In this document: one piece after another, positions 36,190 to 47,562 of the stretch | How positions within the stretch are numbered: position 1 is the stretch's first letter | How the letters are laid out: every line of letters begins with the position of its first letter | Assembly: GCA_026225945.1 (NCBI GenBank) | Contig: JAMJFZ010001797.1 | Coordinates: forward strand, 1,607,501-1,671,500 | DNA from: Cricetomys ansorgei | Lineage: Eukaryota; Chordata; Mammalia; Rodentia; Nesomyidae | Length of the DNA stretch: 64,000 bases | Reading direction: 5' to 3' | The notes under the pieces: model-generated | Told to the model about the DNA's origin: nothing | The model's database searches: none | The model's input: the letters and a program-made list of their open reading frames with translations, nothing else | Translations under genes and position numbers: made by a program

Positions 36190-39100
36190 GGGTATGCTAA
36201 TAAGCATAACACATCCAGGATTTCATGGTTACTCTTGTTTAGGGTGACTCCAAGGAAGATGGTATCTTATATACTACCTTCAACCAAAGCGATTTCAAGA
36301 AACAATATCTGGGAAATAGCTCAGAAGTAGCGGGCTCTGTGTGGATGGTTGGCTCTCAGGCAGTTTTTAGGAGTCACAAAGTCGTGTATCCAAAAGAGGA
36401 GAAAATAGCCCGGAGACCTAGAGAAAGCTTCATAGAGAAGGTAACATTGGAGATGGGCCTTGAGGGCTGTCTAGGAGTTTTCCTGTGACTGTGTAAAGCA
36501 GAGGAACACAAGTGACTAAAGACCACGACATCCTAGGAGCAGAGAACGGGGCCTGCGTTGAGTGGTAAGATTGGGAAGGGAAGGCGGTCAGGCCTGAGTT
36601 TCATTCTTTCTACCATAGTCACGGTGGACAATGTATCAATAGGGGTTTCTTGTGTGCAGGGGTCGTCAAACTGTGGCTAAGATGGGTGGGGCAGAACATT
36701 GACTGACTGGGTTGTGACAGCCGTCAAAACAATCTCACGCGGGAGGTAGCACCTGAGTGTGTCTTCCCGCGGGCTGCGCGCCGTGGAACACTGGGTCTCT
36801 ACAGGAGTGCAGAGTCAGGGCGGGAAGGCACCTGGGTTCTGTTGCCTCCTGCTGAGCCTCCCACAGGAGGCCTCCTGGGAATCTGTGGTCCTCTCTCTCT
36901 CCAGCTGGCTCACACAGCATCGTCCAGGCCCCTCCCTCTCTAAACAGCTGTACTACAGTGTGGTTCGTGCACAATAAACTGCACATGTCTAGCATACACA
37001 ACTGGTTGGATTTGAACATAAGCCCGGGCCTGGGAAATTGTCCCCACAGTGAGGGTGACAGACATCCACTAACCCTAAAAGTTCCCCATGACCCTTCTGT
37101 GCAGGGCTTAGGAACACTTAACTTACCACGGGGTCCACTTTGTTTTTGAGACAAGGTCCCATGTAGCTCTGGTTGTCCCCAAAATTCCCTGTGTAGCCCA
37201 GGATAACCATGAATGTCTGATTCTTTTGTATCCAATTTCTTGCACTGAGATAAGAGGCACAAGCTGCCACACCTAGTTTATGAGATGCTGGAGACCAAAC
37301 CCAGGGCCCCACCAGTGCTAAGTGGGTATTCTAACCACAGAGCTATCCCCAGCTAGAGGCGCACCCTGCTGGTAAGTTTTTTGAAGCGCACCCCAGTATG
37401 GTTCTAGGCTACGATGCTATGCCACACAGCAGATAGAAAGAATTCATCTTACAGGGTGGCAGCTTCATAGAGGGTCCTTAAAACAACAGAAATGAGAACC
37501 ACCGTGAGATCCGGTGACTCACCCTTGAGTTCACACCCAGAGAACTAGGGGAAGCTTCTAAAGAGATGTGTTCCCCGGAACCCAGAGCCGTTCCCCCATA
37601 ACTGAGAGATGCAGATGACCCAGCCTGGATTTCGTCTGCGGACTGTACTTCCCAGTATCATATTGCTTATGACCACCCTGGGTTCATTTTTTTTTTACCG
37701 TGTCAGAAATACGATAGGCTGAACTCCGGTGGAGGGGGTTGTGGGGGGCCCATACACGGTCGAAGGTGCAGGGGGCTGTGGGATGACACCATTGCAAACC
37801 AAGAGAGACATCCTAAAAACGGCATGGACTTAAACTCACCGAGGGAAAACAAGCACGCAGGAGCTATTTCAGTTTTATGTTAGAGTTGCCCCTGGGGCAG
37901 TATATTGGCTTTGGATGTAGGCAATGAAGACGCCATCGGACTAGGTACTAATGACGTCACCGACAGACAGCGGCCAAGAGCCCAGGAAGAAAGTCAACGC
38001 TACACCTGGCCGCACGGGAACTGGCTCAGGTTTACGACTAAGGACTCCAGATTCCGTTCATCTCCGAGGTCCCCAGACTTGTCCTCCACACCCTCACCGG
38101 CGGATTCATATTACACGTGACCCTTCCTCACAGCTTGCTTCCATGAAACTTGGAGACGTTTCACTCTCAGTGTCTAAATATCTAAGTAACCAGAAGCGAG
38201 ATGGCGGCCGGGGTGTCCGTTACAGGCCAGTGGGGAGCTCTGTGAGGGTGGGGAGCATTCTTGGCACGACTGAAGCACACACAGCATGGTATCCTGCTGT
38301 CCCAGACTGCTTGTGTTGCTCTAACAAAATGCCTGACGCTGTGCAATGTTTGGCTCGTGATTCCCGTGGTTGGAAAAACTCGGGCACCAGAACCCTGCGT
38401 CTTGAGAGGACCAAGCTGGTCGCATCACTCCCCGGCACGGAAGAAGTAACAGGCAGCATCAGAAGAGATGATTCACACGCTCTCCATCAAATTACATGGG
38501 TGCCCCGTCCCCCGCTTTCCACCAGGCCTTGCCTCTTAAAGGTTCCTCAGCCTAACGCTGCCAGACTAGGGTGAGGGTTGTTCCCAGACCACAGTGTCCT
38601 CTTACCTGGCCTGTCTGGTTCATTAGTGACACGTGGAACTAGATTCTTAAAGGTAGAAAGAGTCAAGTCAAATTTTCTTTCCTTGGAGATGAAATAACCA
38701 GAAGCATGAAATCACTTCTGTTCGCTCAGTAGGAATTTTCTGAGCATATACTGAAAGACAGTGCCCCACTCCCGGTTCATGAGGTACCTGCTCTCCTTCT
38801 GAACCTCTCGCCTAGGCAGTCTTGGGCAGATTCTGGGCATTCTTGCTTCCGAGGGCAGGTCTGTCAGTGCGCGGGCAGCCAGTCAGCCACCATCATGGCT
38901 GAAGATTCATCCATTAGTCGCTTCTAGGAATAGTGACTTATAGAATGTCCCCTGAAAGAGACAGTCATGCTGTATCTCTGAAGACGTGAAAGAGGAAGGC
39001 CAGATCCCGGGGATCGGGGGAGGGCTGTGGAGGCAAACCCAGGAAGCTTGTAGCTGTAAGCCCCTGTTGAACATTGGTTAAGTGCCTATTTGTACCCATT

Positions 39101-39778
39101 ATTCAGAGCCGAGAGCTCTGGGATACCCGAGTCCCACCCGCTAACCTAAGGAAGTCTTCTAACAGAGCATTCTATGACTTCCAAACTGCGGGTCCTGGCC
39201 CACCGCTGGATTAGGAAATTACTTCAGTAGATAATAAGCTCAACTTAGGGAAAGAAAAGGGAAAACAGAAAAGAATGGTTCAAAATCGCACAGCGCCTCA
39301 CACATATGTAGGAAAAATGCATCTCACAAATGTTGTGTGAGTGTATGTTGGCACACACATGCGTACCACTGGCGGGAGATGTGATGTAATCAAGTATTAA
39401 CATGCATTAACAGACAGGGTATCCGTCATCTGTTGCCATGGTGATGCTGTATCACAAGCACAAAATCTCAAGGGCAGAGGAAGCACTGCTTTCTCCTGTG
39501 CCTGAGTCAGTCAAAAGCCCTGTTCCCTGTGATTGGCTGGCTTACATATTTGGGAAACATCAGACTATTTGCTGATCTAAGGTGACCTTGTCAGGAATGA
39601 CCAGAGCAGTTTGGCCTGCTGTGTGTGTCTCTTCTGGTAGACTACCTTGGGCGTGTTTGGCAGTGACGACCTGAATGAGCTGGAAGCCAGGTGTGCTAAC
39701 GGGAGCCATGATCCTGTAAAACTCTTAGCATCTGACACACAAGAAACTCAGTGGTGGTTAGACAGCAGAGGCAGGCAT
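36190..39778. other. Wdr95 first intron (if the 35029 donor is right), mostly unrecognised
   Basis: One SINE is listed at 37126. The open frame at 37951-38574 reads through a probable old repeat (GTTGCTCTAACAAAATGCCTG near 38314) and shows no domain. Confidence 0.4.
37126..37357 (-). repeat. B4-type composite SINE
   Basis: The antisense B1-like part (TTTTTGAGACAAGGTCCCAT, TGTGTAGCCCAGGATAACC) is followed by an antisense ID-like part ending CTAACCACAGAGCTATCCCC. Confidence 0.8.
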
Positions 39779-40070
39779 GCCTGAGCCTTTAGCAGGGGGG
39801 TGGGGGTACCTGAGCTTATAGCAGAGGGGATAATGGGGGTGCCTGAGCCTACAGCGGGGGTGGGGGGGATGGGAGGTGTGCCTGAGCCTACAGCAGGGGG
39901 CGTGGGAGTGCCTGAGCCTACAGCAGGGTGGAGGGTGGGGGTGCCTGAGCCTACAGCAGGGTGGAAGGGCGCCTGAGCCTACAGCAGGGTGGAGGGTGGG
40001 GGTGCCTGAGCCTACAACAGGGTGGATGCCTGAGCCTACAGTAGGGGGGGTGCCTGAGGCTATAGGAGGC
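39779..40070 (+). repeat. G-rich minisatellite, ~10 variable copies
   Basis: The unit is TGCCTGAGCCTACAGCAGGG plus a variable G-rich linker. Copies begin near 39779, 39809, 39841, 39880, 39910, 39943, 39971, 40004, 40028 and 40052 (24-39 bases apart). Linkers contain runs of 4-7 G on the + strand. Confidence 0.92.
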
Positions 40071-40171
40071 AGGATTGCCCAGCTTACTTGAAGTATTTTA
40101 AAATTGAAGCCACTTTAGTGATCTTCTGACACCTAACAGATCAAAAAAAATCATTGTGTTGTTGCTAACTT

Positions 40172-40290
40172 AATTTTTTTGAGTTTTTTGTTTGTTTGGT
40201 TGTTTGTTTGTTGTTTTGGGGTTGTTTCTGTGTAGCCCAGGCTGGCCTTGAACACCTGACCCTCCAGTCTCAGCCTTCCAAAAGCAAAAC
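40172..40290 (-). repeat. B1 SINE fragment
   Basis: The T/TTTG tract is followed by TTTCTGTGTAGCCCAGGCTG and GCCTTGAACACCTGACCCTC, the antisense B1 left half. Confidence 0.8.
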
Positions 40291-40309
40291 AGTGGTTTGT
40301 TTAATTTTT

Positions 40310-40505
40310 AGATTTTTAAAATTTTATTGTATGTGGATGAATGCTTGTAAGCATGCGTGTGTGTGCACCATGTATGTGCCAACTGGATTCCTAGAACTGG
40401 TGGTATGAAACGTCTGTGATCAACCATGTGGGGCCAGGAATCGAGCCTAGGTCCTCTGCAAAAGCAACAAGTGCTCTTAACCACTGAGCCAGCTCTCTAG
40501 CCCCC
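40310..40505 (-). repeat. B2 SINE
   Basis: GCATGCGTGTGTGTGCACCA, AGGTCCTCTGCAAAAGCAAC and CACTGAGCCAGCTCTCTAGC identify an antisense B2. Confidence 0.85.
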
Positions 40506-40870
40506 AAGCCAGTCTTTATTGAGAGGCCTCAGCACAAGCCCCCAGACCAGCGTTGTCTTCTTCCTCGTCCTTGTTGGGTTCCCGCTAATAGCTCAAGTAG
40601 ACACTGAGAGATATGTACGGCCATACAAAGCAGTTTGTTTTCTGAGGGTTACATACTGATGTCTGGGCTGTCCAATTAAAGAAAACACGGCCGCAGCCTT
40701 GAAAGCTGGCCATGCGGTGCCTTTTAAACCAGATAGGTGGTGTCTAGGGGGATCCTTCTGATTCAGGATCTGAATCCTGGATTAGCTGTCATTTTCTGCA
40801 GAGGAAGCAAGGGGGTTCTGGGAAAGCAGGTGCTTGACAGTCAGCAGAGAGGCAAGGTCAGTGTTGCCCA

Positions 40871-40884
40871 CCACTAGGGGGCGC
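40871..40884 (+). promoter_or_regulatory. CTCF-type motif, full consensus match
   Basis: CCACTAGGGGGCGC agrees with the CTCF core at every position. It lies in the large intron between the proposed first Wdr95 exon and the exon at 45288, just left of an old interspersed repeat. Confidence 0.55.
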
Positions 40885-40919
40885 TGGCCCTCCTATGTCT
40901 TCCCTCACACAGTGATACA

Positions 40920-41412
40920 ACTGTATTAGCTTTGCGTTGCTGTGACAGCTTATTCAAGGTAAACAACTTAAAAGGACCAGAGATTTATTTTAGCTTACAT
41001 CATCAGAAGTTTCAGTCCATGGCCAGTGGAGTGGGTCTTGCTGCTTTTGGCTAACGATGTCACTAGTCCACTGCAGAGGTGAGCTGTGTGACAGAGGAGA
41101 CCCGATCCACTCACGGAGAGCTGGGAGGCAAAGAGAGAGACAGAAGGGCCTGCTCCTCACTATTCCTTTCAAGGAGTGTCCCTAATGTCTTGACTTTCTC
41201 CCATTAAAGCACACCCCTTAGAGGCCCACCTCCTCCCAAGAGTGCCACAGGCTTGGGTCCTTGGAAAATACTTCAGTTCCAATTTACAGCGATAACCATA
41301 ACTCCATGAAGCTCATCCCCATCAGGACCAATCTCCCTGCCCTTCTGGAGCCACACCTCTTCTCCCAGAATCTTGGACTGCTAGGTCTTATCTATTTTCT
41401 GAAACTGTAGAG
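40920..41412 (-). repeat. Old interspersed repeat, antisense
   Basis: It begins TGTATTAGCTTTGCGTTGCT and has TTTCAGTCCATGGCCAGTGG and CCACCTCCTCCCAAGAGTGC. It belongs to the same broad class as 60346 and 53695, whose consensus begins with a TTAGCCAGTTTTCCGTCAC-like end. The family is not named with confidence. Confidence 0.55.
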
Positions 41413-41508
41413 ACAGCCACCTCAAATTATTTTAAAATTGAAGCCACTTTACTGATCTTCTAATACCCAACGGATCTAAAAAAAAATTAACAGCCTGCCT
41501 TTCTTCTT

Positions 41509-41643
41509 TCCATCTGTCCATCCACCCATCCATCCACCCATCTATCCATTCATCCATCCATCCATCCATCCATCCATCCATCCAATCTCTCTCCCTCCCT
41601 CCCTCCTTCCCTCCCTTCCTCCCTCCCTCCCTTCTTCCCTTCC
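41509..41643. repeat. (CCAT)n then (CCCT)n simple repeat
   Basis: CATC tetramers (41509-41584) pass directly into CCCT/CCTT tetramers (41590-41643). Two adjacent tetranucleotide arrays share one tract. Confidence 0.95.
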
Positions 41644-41649
41644 TGGAAT

Positions 41650-43214
41650 ACATAATTTTCATAAGGGAAGTTATCCAGAGACAGAGGCAAGGATGGAGCA
41701 GGAAGACCCAGTAAGAAATAGATTTTCAAAGGGATACTTTATTCGATTAATTAGTCAATTCCCCTGTCGTAGAAGAGAAATTATCTGTAAACCACCCTGA
41801 CAGAGGAGACTCTTACTGCAAGGAGCAAAATGATGCTGGGCTGTTAACAATAGAAGAGCTCATTTGCAATGCAAATGAGCAACCAGCAGGCAAATGAGCC
41901 CTTCTGGGAAAACCACTCTAATCACAAACTCGCTTGCCTTGGGGAGACTGCCTTGTGCAGATGAGCAGAGTCAGGGCTCCTAGAACACCCTCTAATAGAG
42001 TCTATGAGGGAGGGATCCAGGTAGTTTTCTACAGAATTGCTTTTGAAGGGAGCAAATGCATTTCTTGGCAGTGGATGGTGTCTTTAAAAGTCCAATCCAC
42101 AGTTGCCGACTGACTTATTTACTACTGTCACTGTATAGCCATGGTAGTTTGGATGTAAAATAGTCAGACTTTTCCCTGTGTTTTTTATTTGTAGGAAAAC
42201 AAGTCATTCAAGCATTTTAGAGATACGATGGGACGTGCTGGCGATGGCAGTTAGGAAGTTTCCAGCCCTGCCAAGCACGGGAGCACCCAGAAGGGACATA
42301 TGTTTCCTCTGCTTTGTGTTCCAAATTTGCCTTCAAAACATGCAATTATGGGAACGCCTGATTTATATTTTCAAGGAACAGCACAATAACGGCCCTGTTT
42401 TGTGGCACTGTTTGTCCAAAAACGTATCTTTATTGCTGCTTTTTTTTTTTCCAAAAAACTTGGCTAATGATCGTTGGGTTTTCACTTTCTATGGTGACGT
42501 ATGCAATTTGACGAGGTCTCTGAGAGTTAAAGACGGATTCCTTAAGGGAAATGGAAATTCAGTGAACATAACCGTGGGCTTGGAGCCCGACAGACCCCCA
42601 GTTACCTTTACTCTGCTCCTTCTTTTGATGGAGGGTGGAAGAAGCAGGCAGGAAGGTCTGTACGCCGTACACAGGAGGCAAAGAGGCACAGAGACACAGT
42701 CGGGCACAGCCCGCCACCCGCAGGCACCAAAGGCTTCCAGTGTAACCTGCTTGGACCCTGGGGTGCCCGGGGGTGGGCTGTGTTAGCAGGGGCTGGCTCT
42801 GGGAAGTTGTTGTGAGGGGTCACATCTTGGGCACAAATGGAAATTACTGTAGAGGCCTTTATAAATTATGTAATCTCACTGGCTTGCATTTCCTGCCTTT
42901 GTTCCTGTTACTGATGAAGGCTTCCATCCCACTCTCTCACAGTATTCTAGTACATTCATAGAGCAAAGAGAAATTAGTGTCTTTCTGGATTGAGGAGCCC
43001 TCTCCTGGAAGGCAGGGCAATATTTTGTTGCTATTGTTAATTGCTCTTTTATCTGGGAATGACAATCCAGGAAGGTGAATGACCAATTCTCTACCTATTA
43101 TGTGTATTATGACAATGTAAAATTTCAGGAGCCATTCAGACAGAGAAAAAATACCCCTGAGTGGTAGAAAGATAAAAGCTCATGTCAGAAATAATGCACA
43201 GCCACTCGGGGCTT
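41650..43214. other. Unique-looking intronic stretch with POU palindrome
   Basis: No SINE or L1 was recognised over about 1.5 kb, unusual here. It includes the Oct-type palindrome and an open frame of about 200 codons (42178-42786) without domain or splice signals. Confidence 0.45.
41858..41880. promoter_or_regulatory. Palindromic Oct/POU element
   Basis: Two perfect 11-base arms (GCTCATTTGCA and its complement) are separated by one A. The core ATTTGCAATGCAAAT (41862-41876) contains the octamer ATGCAAAT and differs by one base from the POU-dimer PORE element. A third half-copy, GCAAATGAGC, follows at 41890-41899. Confidence 0.5.
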
Positions 43215-43337
43215 TTCCTTTTGAAACAGGGTCTGCTCTTGTTGAGTCTGGTTTTGAACTCTTGGGCTCAAATGGTCCTCCTGTCTCAGTCAGCCGAGTA
43301 GCTGGGATTACGGGCATGCACCAATATGCCCAGCCAC
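43215..43337 (-). repeat. Old B1-like SINE
   Basis: TTGAAACAGGGTCTGCTCTT, GTTTTGAACTCTTGGGCTCA and AGCTGGGATTACGGGCATGC belong to an older 7SL-derived element than the other B1 copies here. Confidence 0.75.
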
Positions 43338-43559
43338 TTGTTTTGTTTGCTTCGTGCAAACCTGCAGTTTAAGGATAAGCATGCTTTAGGTAACTTTTGC
43401 ACTAATGAAGTATTCGTATTTTCCATTGAGAACTGTAAAAGCTCAGGAAATGTCAACGTGAACAATTGAAATAGCAGAATATTTTCCCTGTAGACTTCCA
43501 AGCCGAAGGAGACTGATCTTCAAATCTGGAAAAGTATTTTCACCTCTTGCAATTTTATA

Positions 43560-44075
43560 CTTGTTAAGTCCAAAATCACCGCACAGAGACCGCCACTCAC
43601 GCATGCAATCAGCAAGGGTGCGTTTACTTCTCAAAAGAAAATACAGGGTCAGCTGTTCAAGAAAATGGCGACCCCAAACAAAGGCTTACTGGCCTTTTTA
43701 CAGATTGTAAGAATTTCAGCATGGGTGAGGTAATAGGGAACATGATTGGTGGTCAGTGAGACAGTCACATGAGACAGTCCCAGTGATTGGCTAGCTTCAA
43801 GAAAAGACACTCACGTACCTCCCGGCATGTGGGGGTACCATGCACAGATGTCCAGCCCTGAGATAAGGCCTTCCTGCATTCCTGTGGCCACTCTGTGGTT
43901 GCCCTCATCTCTGATTCGGTTGCCCTTTGGGTGGGGGGCTTTTATGGCTTTCTCTTAGAATTTATGACTTTTCAGAGTCAGGTCCCAGGGCTTGAGATGA
44001 AGCCTCGGGCCTAAAATGGAGTCTGTTCTGTCTCTTCAATACCCAGGGTGCATGAGGATTCACCTGTGTCTCTCC
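43560..44075 (-). mobile_element. Probable retroviral LTR, antisense
   Basis: The pattern GACCGCCACTCACGCATGCA, AATCAGCAAGGGTGCG and TACAGATTGTAAGAATTTCA resembles an antisense ERVK-like LTR. Ends are uncertain and no coding sequence adjoins. Confidence 0.4.
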
Positions 44076-44260
44076 AGGGCTTCAACACCTTGTGAAAGCT
44101 TAGCTCGCATATTTTCTCATTAATGTGATCTGTGAGCCCGGGAAACTAGTGCCAGCTATTTCTAGCTATGGATGCTGGAAAGTTTGGTTGATGAAAACCA
44201 TGAATTTGCTCGCTAGAAATGCCTTTTCATGGAAACAGTCCCTCAGACCGACAAAATCAT

Positions 44261-44262
<2 letters not shown>

Positions 44263-44294
<32 letters not shown>
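44263..44294. repeat. (TG)n microsatellite
   Basis: Sixteen uninterrupted TG units are present. Confidence 0.97.
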
Positions 44295-44295
<1 letters not shown>

Positions 44296-44429
44296 CAGAT
44301 CCTGGATTTGTGTTTTGCCGGAAGATCCCTACAGGGATGTTTTCGGAACTTGGGTTTTCGGGTTTCGACCCTCCATGAAAATGAATTTTAAAATAGCCAT
44401 AGATCATTGAAGATAGAATTAGAATGATA

Positions 44430-45110
44430 TTTGTGTTTTATTAAGATGGTGGCTAACCCAATAGCTTTGGGATCAGTGCCAGTTTTATGGGGGAGATCAC
44501 CATTTTGGATGCAGGGACCCACAGGTTTCAGATGGTCCTGTTAGGGGCAAAGCCAGTTTCTCCGTCATCCCTGTCTGTCACAGGCCACGCTGCAACTTAA
44601 CTCTGGCCTCCCCATTGGAATGGAATGACTTCCATTCTAAGCCAGAAGTTTGGAGATTCGTACTGATAAATACCACATTTTTGATACAGCAGATAAGAGA
44701 CTGAGAGTGTGAAAATGTTCTCTGGCCATCTGTTTACTGAGCTGAGTGAGGCAGGTGGACTAAAGAGAGCCAGCCCCATTTCCCACCAAAATGTTTAGCC
44801 CAGGAAAAGATGGCGGAGCTGTTCTCCCCAGGTCAACTCCTGGCAGCCCTGGAGAGACTGCTGCGGGTCGCAGGAAGCCGGGACCTGCAGGGGCCCTGGG
44901 CTGGGGTCTGTCCTTAGAACCATGGCAAAGTATCCTCAGGCTCCCCTTCCTCCTCTCAACCCAGCCTCTGACCTTTCTCTTCAACCTCTTTTATTTCCTC
45001 CATGTCGGTACCTACCCTCATAATCTCTCCCTGACCATCCCTCGCGTCTCCTCTCTCTACCGTCTCTTCCTTCCAGCTTAGAACTCTCAACCTGGTGCCA
45101 GAATTTGGGG
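44430..45110 (+). mobile_element. Candidate ERV LTR with primer-binding-like sequence
   Basis: The block begins near TGTGTTTTATTAAGATGG and ends ACTCTCA, followed by ACC and TGGTGCCAGAATTTGGGG (45092-45109). That last sequence has the TGG start and spacing expected of a tRNA primer-binding site. No gag-like frame follows. It ends about 180 bases before a Wdr95 exon. Confidence 0.35.
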
Positions 45111-45287
45111 CTGGGGGTTGAACAGAATGAGCAGAGACTCCGAACAGTGAGATTGCAGCCATTTGGTTGCTCAGCTGCCACTGGCCTTATGGGAGGAGAA
45201 ACTATCAGAGACCAGAAACTCCATTTAGTGGGCGTGGATGACTCTTCCCAGATTATAACGTGCTTTCTTTCCTTTCGTTTGGCTGAG

Positions 45288-45341
45288 ATCGAACACCAAG
45301 CGACCCTGGAAGAGCTACAACGTCTACACGCACTCTTTCAG
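45288..45341 (+). CDS. Wdr95: Wdr95 exon: start of EF-hand-like region
   Basis: A 54-nt phase-0 exon lies between a pyrimidine-rich acceptor (CTGAG ending at 45287) and the donor GTAGGA at 45342. It encodes 18 residues, IEHQATLEELQRLHALFQ, the entering helix of an EF-hand-like unit. The gene call is a WD-repeat protein with an N-terminal EF-hand pair, the layout of the WDR49, WDR64 and EFCAB8 group. Adjacency to Tex26 points to Wdr95, the mouse gene in that position. Function in the family is poorly known; testis/axoneme expression is an inference. Confidence 0.8.
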
Positions 45342-45716
45342 GTAGGAACTGGCCGGGCAAACTTTCAGACACCTCGCTGGGAAATTTGACTCTTTTCTTG
45401 ATGTTGGATTTCTCAATACAAAGTAGGGACTTTTAAAATTTCTATAAAATAGCCAGGAACAATAATTTTTTGATTGTTACTTCTTAATGGAATTAAAAAC
45501 AAATCTTTTTTTTTTTTTTTTAACTTAAACCAATTTTTAACTGATTTCGAAAAGTGCGCAAAACAGGAATCCTGTAAGAAGCTGGCAGAGTTTAGTTGAG
45601 TCTAATTAGACATTCGACACTTTGGACTTTTTTTCCGAGACTAGGCAAAACACAGCGTTCTGCAAGTTCCCGGATAATTGTTACCGTTCTTTTTATTTTT
45701 TTATTTTTTCTTGTAG

Positions 45717-45800
45717 GAACATGAAAAGAGAGGCAGACACCTGCTGGATATGGAAACGTTCAAACGCATAATGAAGCAGAGTGTGAGCTCGCACAGCCCA
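45717..45800 (+). CDS. Wdr95: Wdr95 exon: EF-hand-like region
   Basis: An 84-nt phase-0 exon has acceptor TTGTAG ending at 45716, after a long T-rich tract, and donor GTAAGT at 45801. It encodes EHEKRGRHLLDMETFKRIMK and QSVSSHSP. Together with the previous exon it forms helix-loop-helix spacing like an EF-hand, but the loop (EHEKRGRHLLDME) lacks the acidic ligands at the usual positions, so calcium binding by this unit is doubtful. An internal GTGAGC at 45782 could serve as an alternative donor but would remove six codons plus one base. Confidence 0.88.
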
Positions 45801-46139
45801 GTAAGTGGGTCCTGGGCACATCAGATCCTGGGGACCACAGTTAATGCTGTAACCACACGCGCCAATTAAATCTGCAAGCTCACTCTCCTCTCTTCTACCA
45901 TCTGTCTGATTTACTGGACAGCGCACACGGGAAGGCTTTTAAATTACTTAGTAGATGAGAGCAATGAGACATTAGACTTTTCTTAGGAGGGTTCTTATTG
46001 GATTATTGCTTATTTGTATATATGCTTTTATTCTGAAGACAGCCACTTAGTCCTCTGCCTCCCCGACATCCGGAATCAAATGCTTTACTCGTTCTCTGCC
46101 ATTTTGGTTAGTTCAGACTACAAACTTTTGTTTCTGTTT

Positions 46140-46296
46140 TTGTTTTTTTGTTTTTTGAGACAGGGTTTCTCTGTTGTAACCCTGGCTGTCCTGGAACTCA
46201 CTCTGTAGACCAGGCTGGCCTCGAACTCACAGAGATCTGCCTGCCTCTGTCTCCCGGGTGCTGAGATTAGAGGAGTGTATGACCACCACCCAGCTA
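46140..46296 (-). repeat. B1 SINE
   Basis: A T-tract, GAGACAGGGTTTCTCTGTTG, GTAGACCAGGCTGGCCTCGA and a right end at CCACCACCCAGC form an antisense B1. It is well conserved. Confidence 0.95.
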
Positions 46297-46299
46297 AAC

Positions 46300-47404
46300 T
46301 ATTTTTCTTATTTTATCTTTTAGGTTTCCTTTTGTATTCTTTCTTTGGTAATCTCGTACCCAGATATAATACACATATTGTATATTGGTCATCCGTTACA
46401 CCTACCCGCCCTCTTATCCTTCCTCCATCCCCTTAAACCCTATGTTCCCAACAACCCTTCCCCCACACACATGCACACTTGCATCGTGTCGTTGCTGCTG
46501 CTTGTTTCTCTGATGGCCTGCTGAAATTAATTAGGATTGCTTGCATGAGCATTTGGCAAGGGCTATTTACTGAGGCACAGGCAACTCACGAGGGTACAAC
46601 ATCTCAAAGAGCAGAGCTTTGGGAGCCGGTAAAGTGCTGGCTGTAGGAAGCTCAGGATCTGAGTTTAGCCCCCCCCACCCCCCGGCCCCCCGACACACAA
46701 GTAAAGAGCTGGGAATAGTGGCACACGTCTGTGACTTCAGCACTGCAGGATGGGGGCGGGACAGGAGAATGATGGGAGCTTGATGGCCCGCTTCAGGCTC
46801 AGTGAGAGACTCTGTCTTGAACACTGAGGTGGACAGCAGTAAAGGGAGACGCTTGGTGCCGGCCTGTGGCCTCTGAACGCATGTGCTCATGCACTCCCTC
46901 ACACGTGTGCTTGCACACATGAACATGCTCACACGTACAGCATTCACGTAAGATTTTCCTCGTGGCATAGTTACGTGTGACAAAGGACTAGCCGTTTTAG
47001 GTGCTGTCCTTCGAGCTGTCATCGTAGTCCTTCTACGATGAAGAACACTCACCATCCAGCTCTAGGATCCAGGGCTGGAGGGCTGATGCACTCAAATCTA
47101 CATCTTGGTCAGGGAGCTTCAGGAGAGTCACTGGGCATCTCCAGGCCTCTCTTTTGGTGGTGAAACAGGAGGGAGACGCCTCCTGAACAGGACCGCTCTG
47201 CCACTCTGGGTCTGATGGGATAAAAACATACAGAGACCCCAAGGCCACGTGAGCAGACAGTCAGAAATCAAGAACTCTGTGTTAAATAAGTGACGGAGGG
47301 CTTCACAGCTCCCCTGAGATGTTCTGGGCCAAATAATTTTCCTCAGCATAAATGGCTGTAGACAGTGCAATCTCGAAGTCTCTCAGCGCAAGACAGCCAT
47401 CTTC
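46300..47404. other. Wdr95 intron, unrecognised
   Basis: A pyrimidine-rich part near 46400 could be a piece of antisense L1. The rest is unassigned. Confidence 0.4.
46669..46691. repeat. C-rich run
   Basis: Three long C blocks are separated by A and GG. The minus strand could form a G-quadruplex. Confidence 0.9.
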
Positions 47405-47562
47405 CCCCAACCCCCTCGTGCGTGCGTGCCTGTGTGTACAGTGCCCAGGAAGACCAGAAGAGGGTGTTGGGTATGTGGTTGTTAGCTACCTGATGTGGCT
47501 TGGGACTGAACTTGGGTCCTTCGGAAGAGCAGAAAGCGCTGAGTGAGCCTTCTAGCCCTAGG
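47405..47562 (-). repeat. B2 SINE
   Basis: CCCAGGAAGACCAGAAGAGG, GGACTGAACTTGGGTCCTTC and GAGTGAGCCTTCTAGCCC identify a diverged antisense B2. Confidence 0.85.

Noticed and set aside
37951..38574. Open frame of about 200 codons
   Set aside because: It overlaps a probable old dispersed repeat and codes for no recognisable motif; likely chance in a GC-richer stretch.
39432..39445. Second X-box (GTTGCCATGGTGAT)
   Set aside because: The right half misses two consensus positions and there is no nearby promoter evidence.
42178..42786. Open frame of about 200 codons in the Wdr95 first intron
   Set aside because: No ATG at its start, no recognisable domain, no splice signals in phase. An overlapping minus-strand frame is equally open.
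45782..45787. Alternative donor GTGAGC inside the exon at 45717
   Set aside because: Using it would break the phase-0 join to the next exon, and the downstream GTAAGT is a better match.
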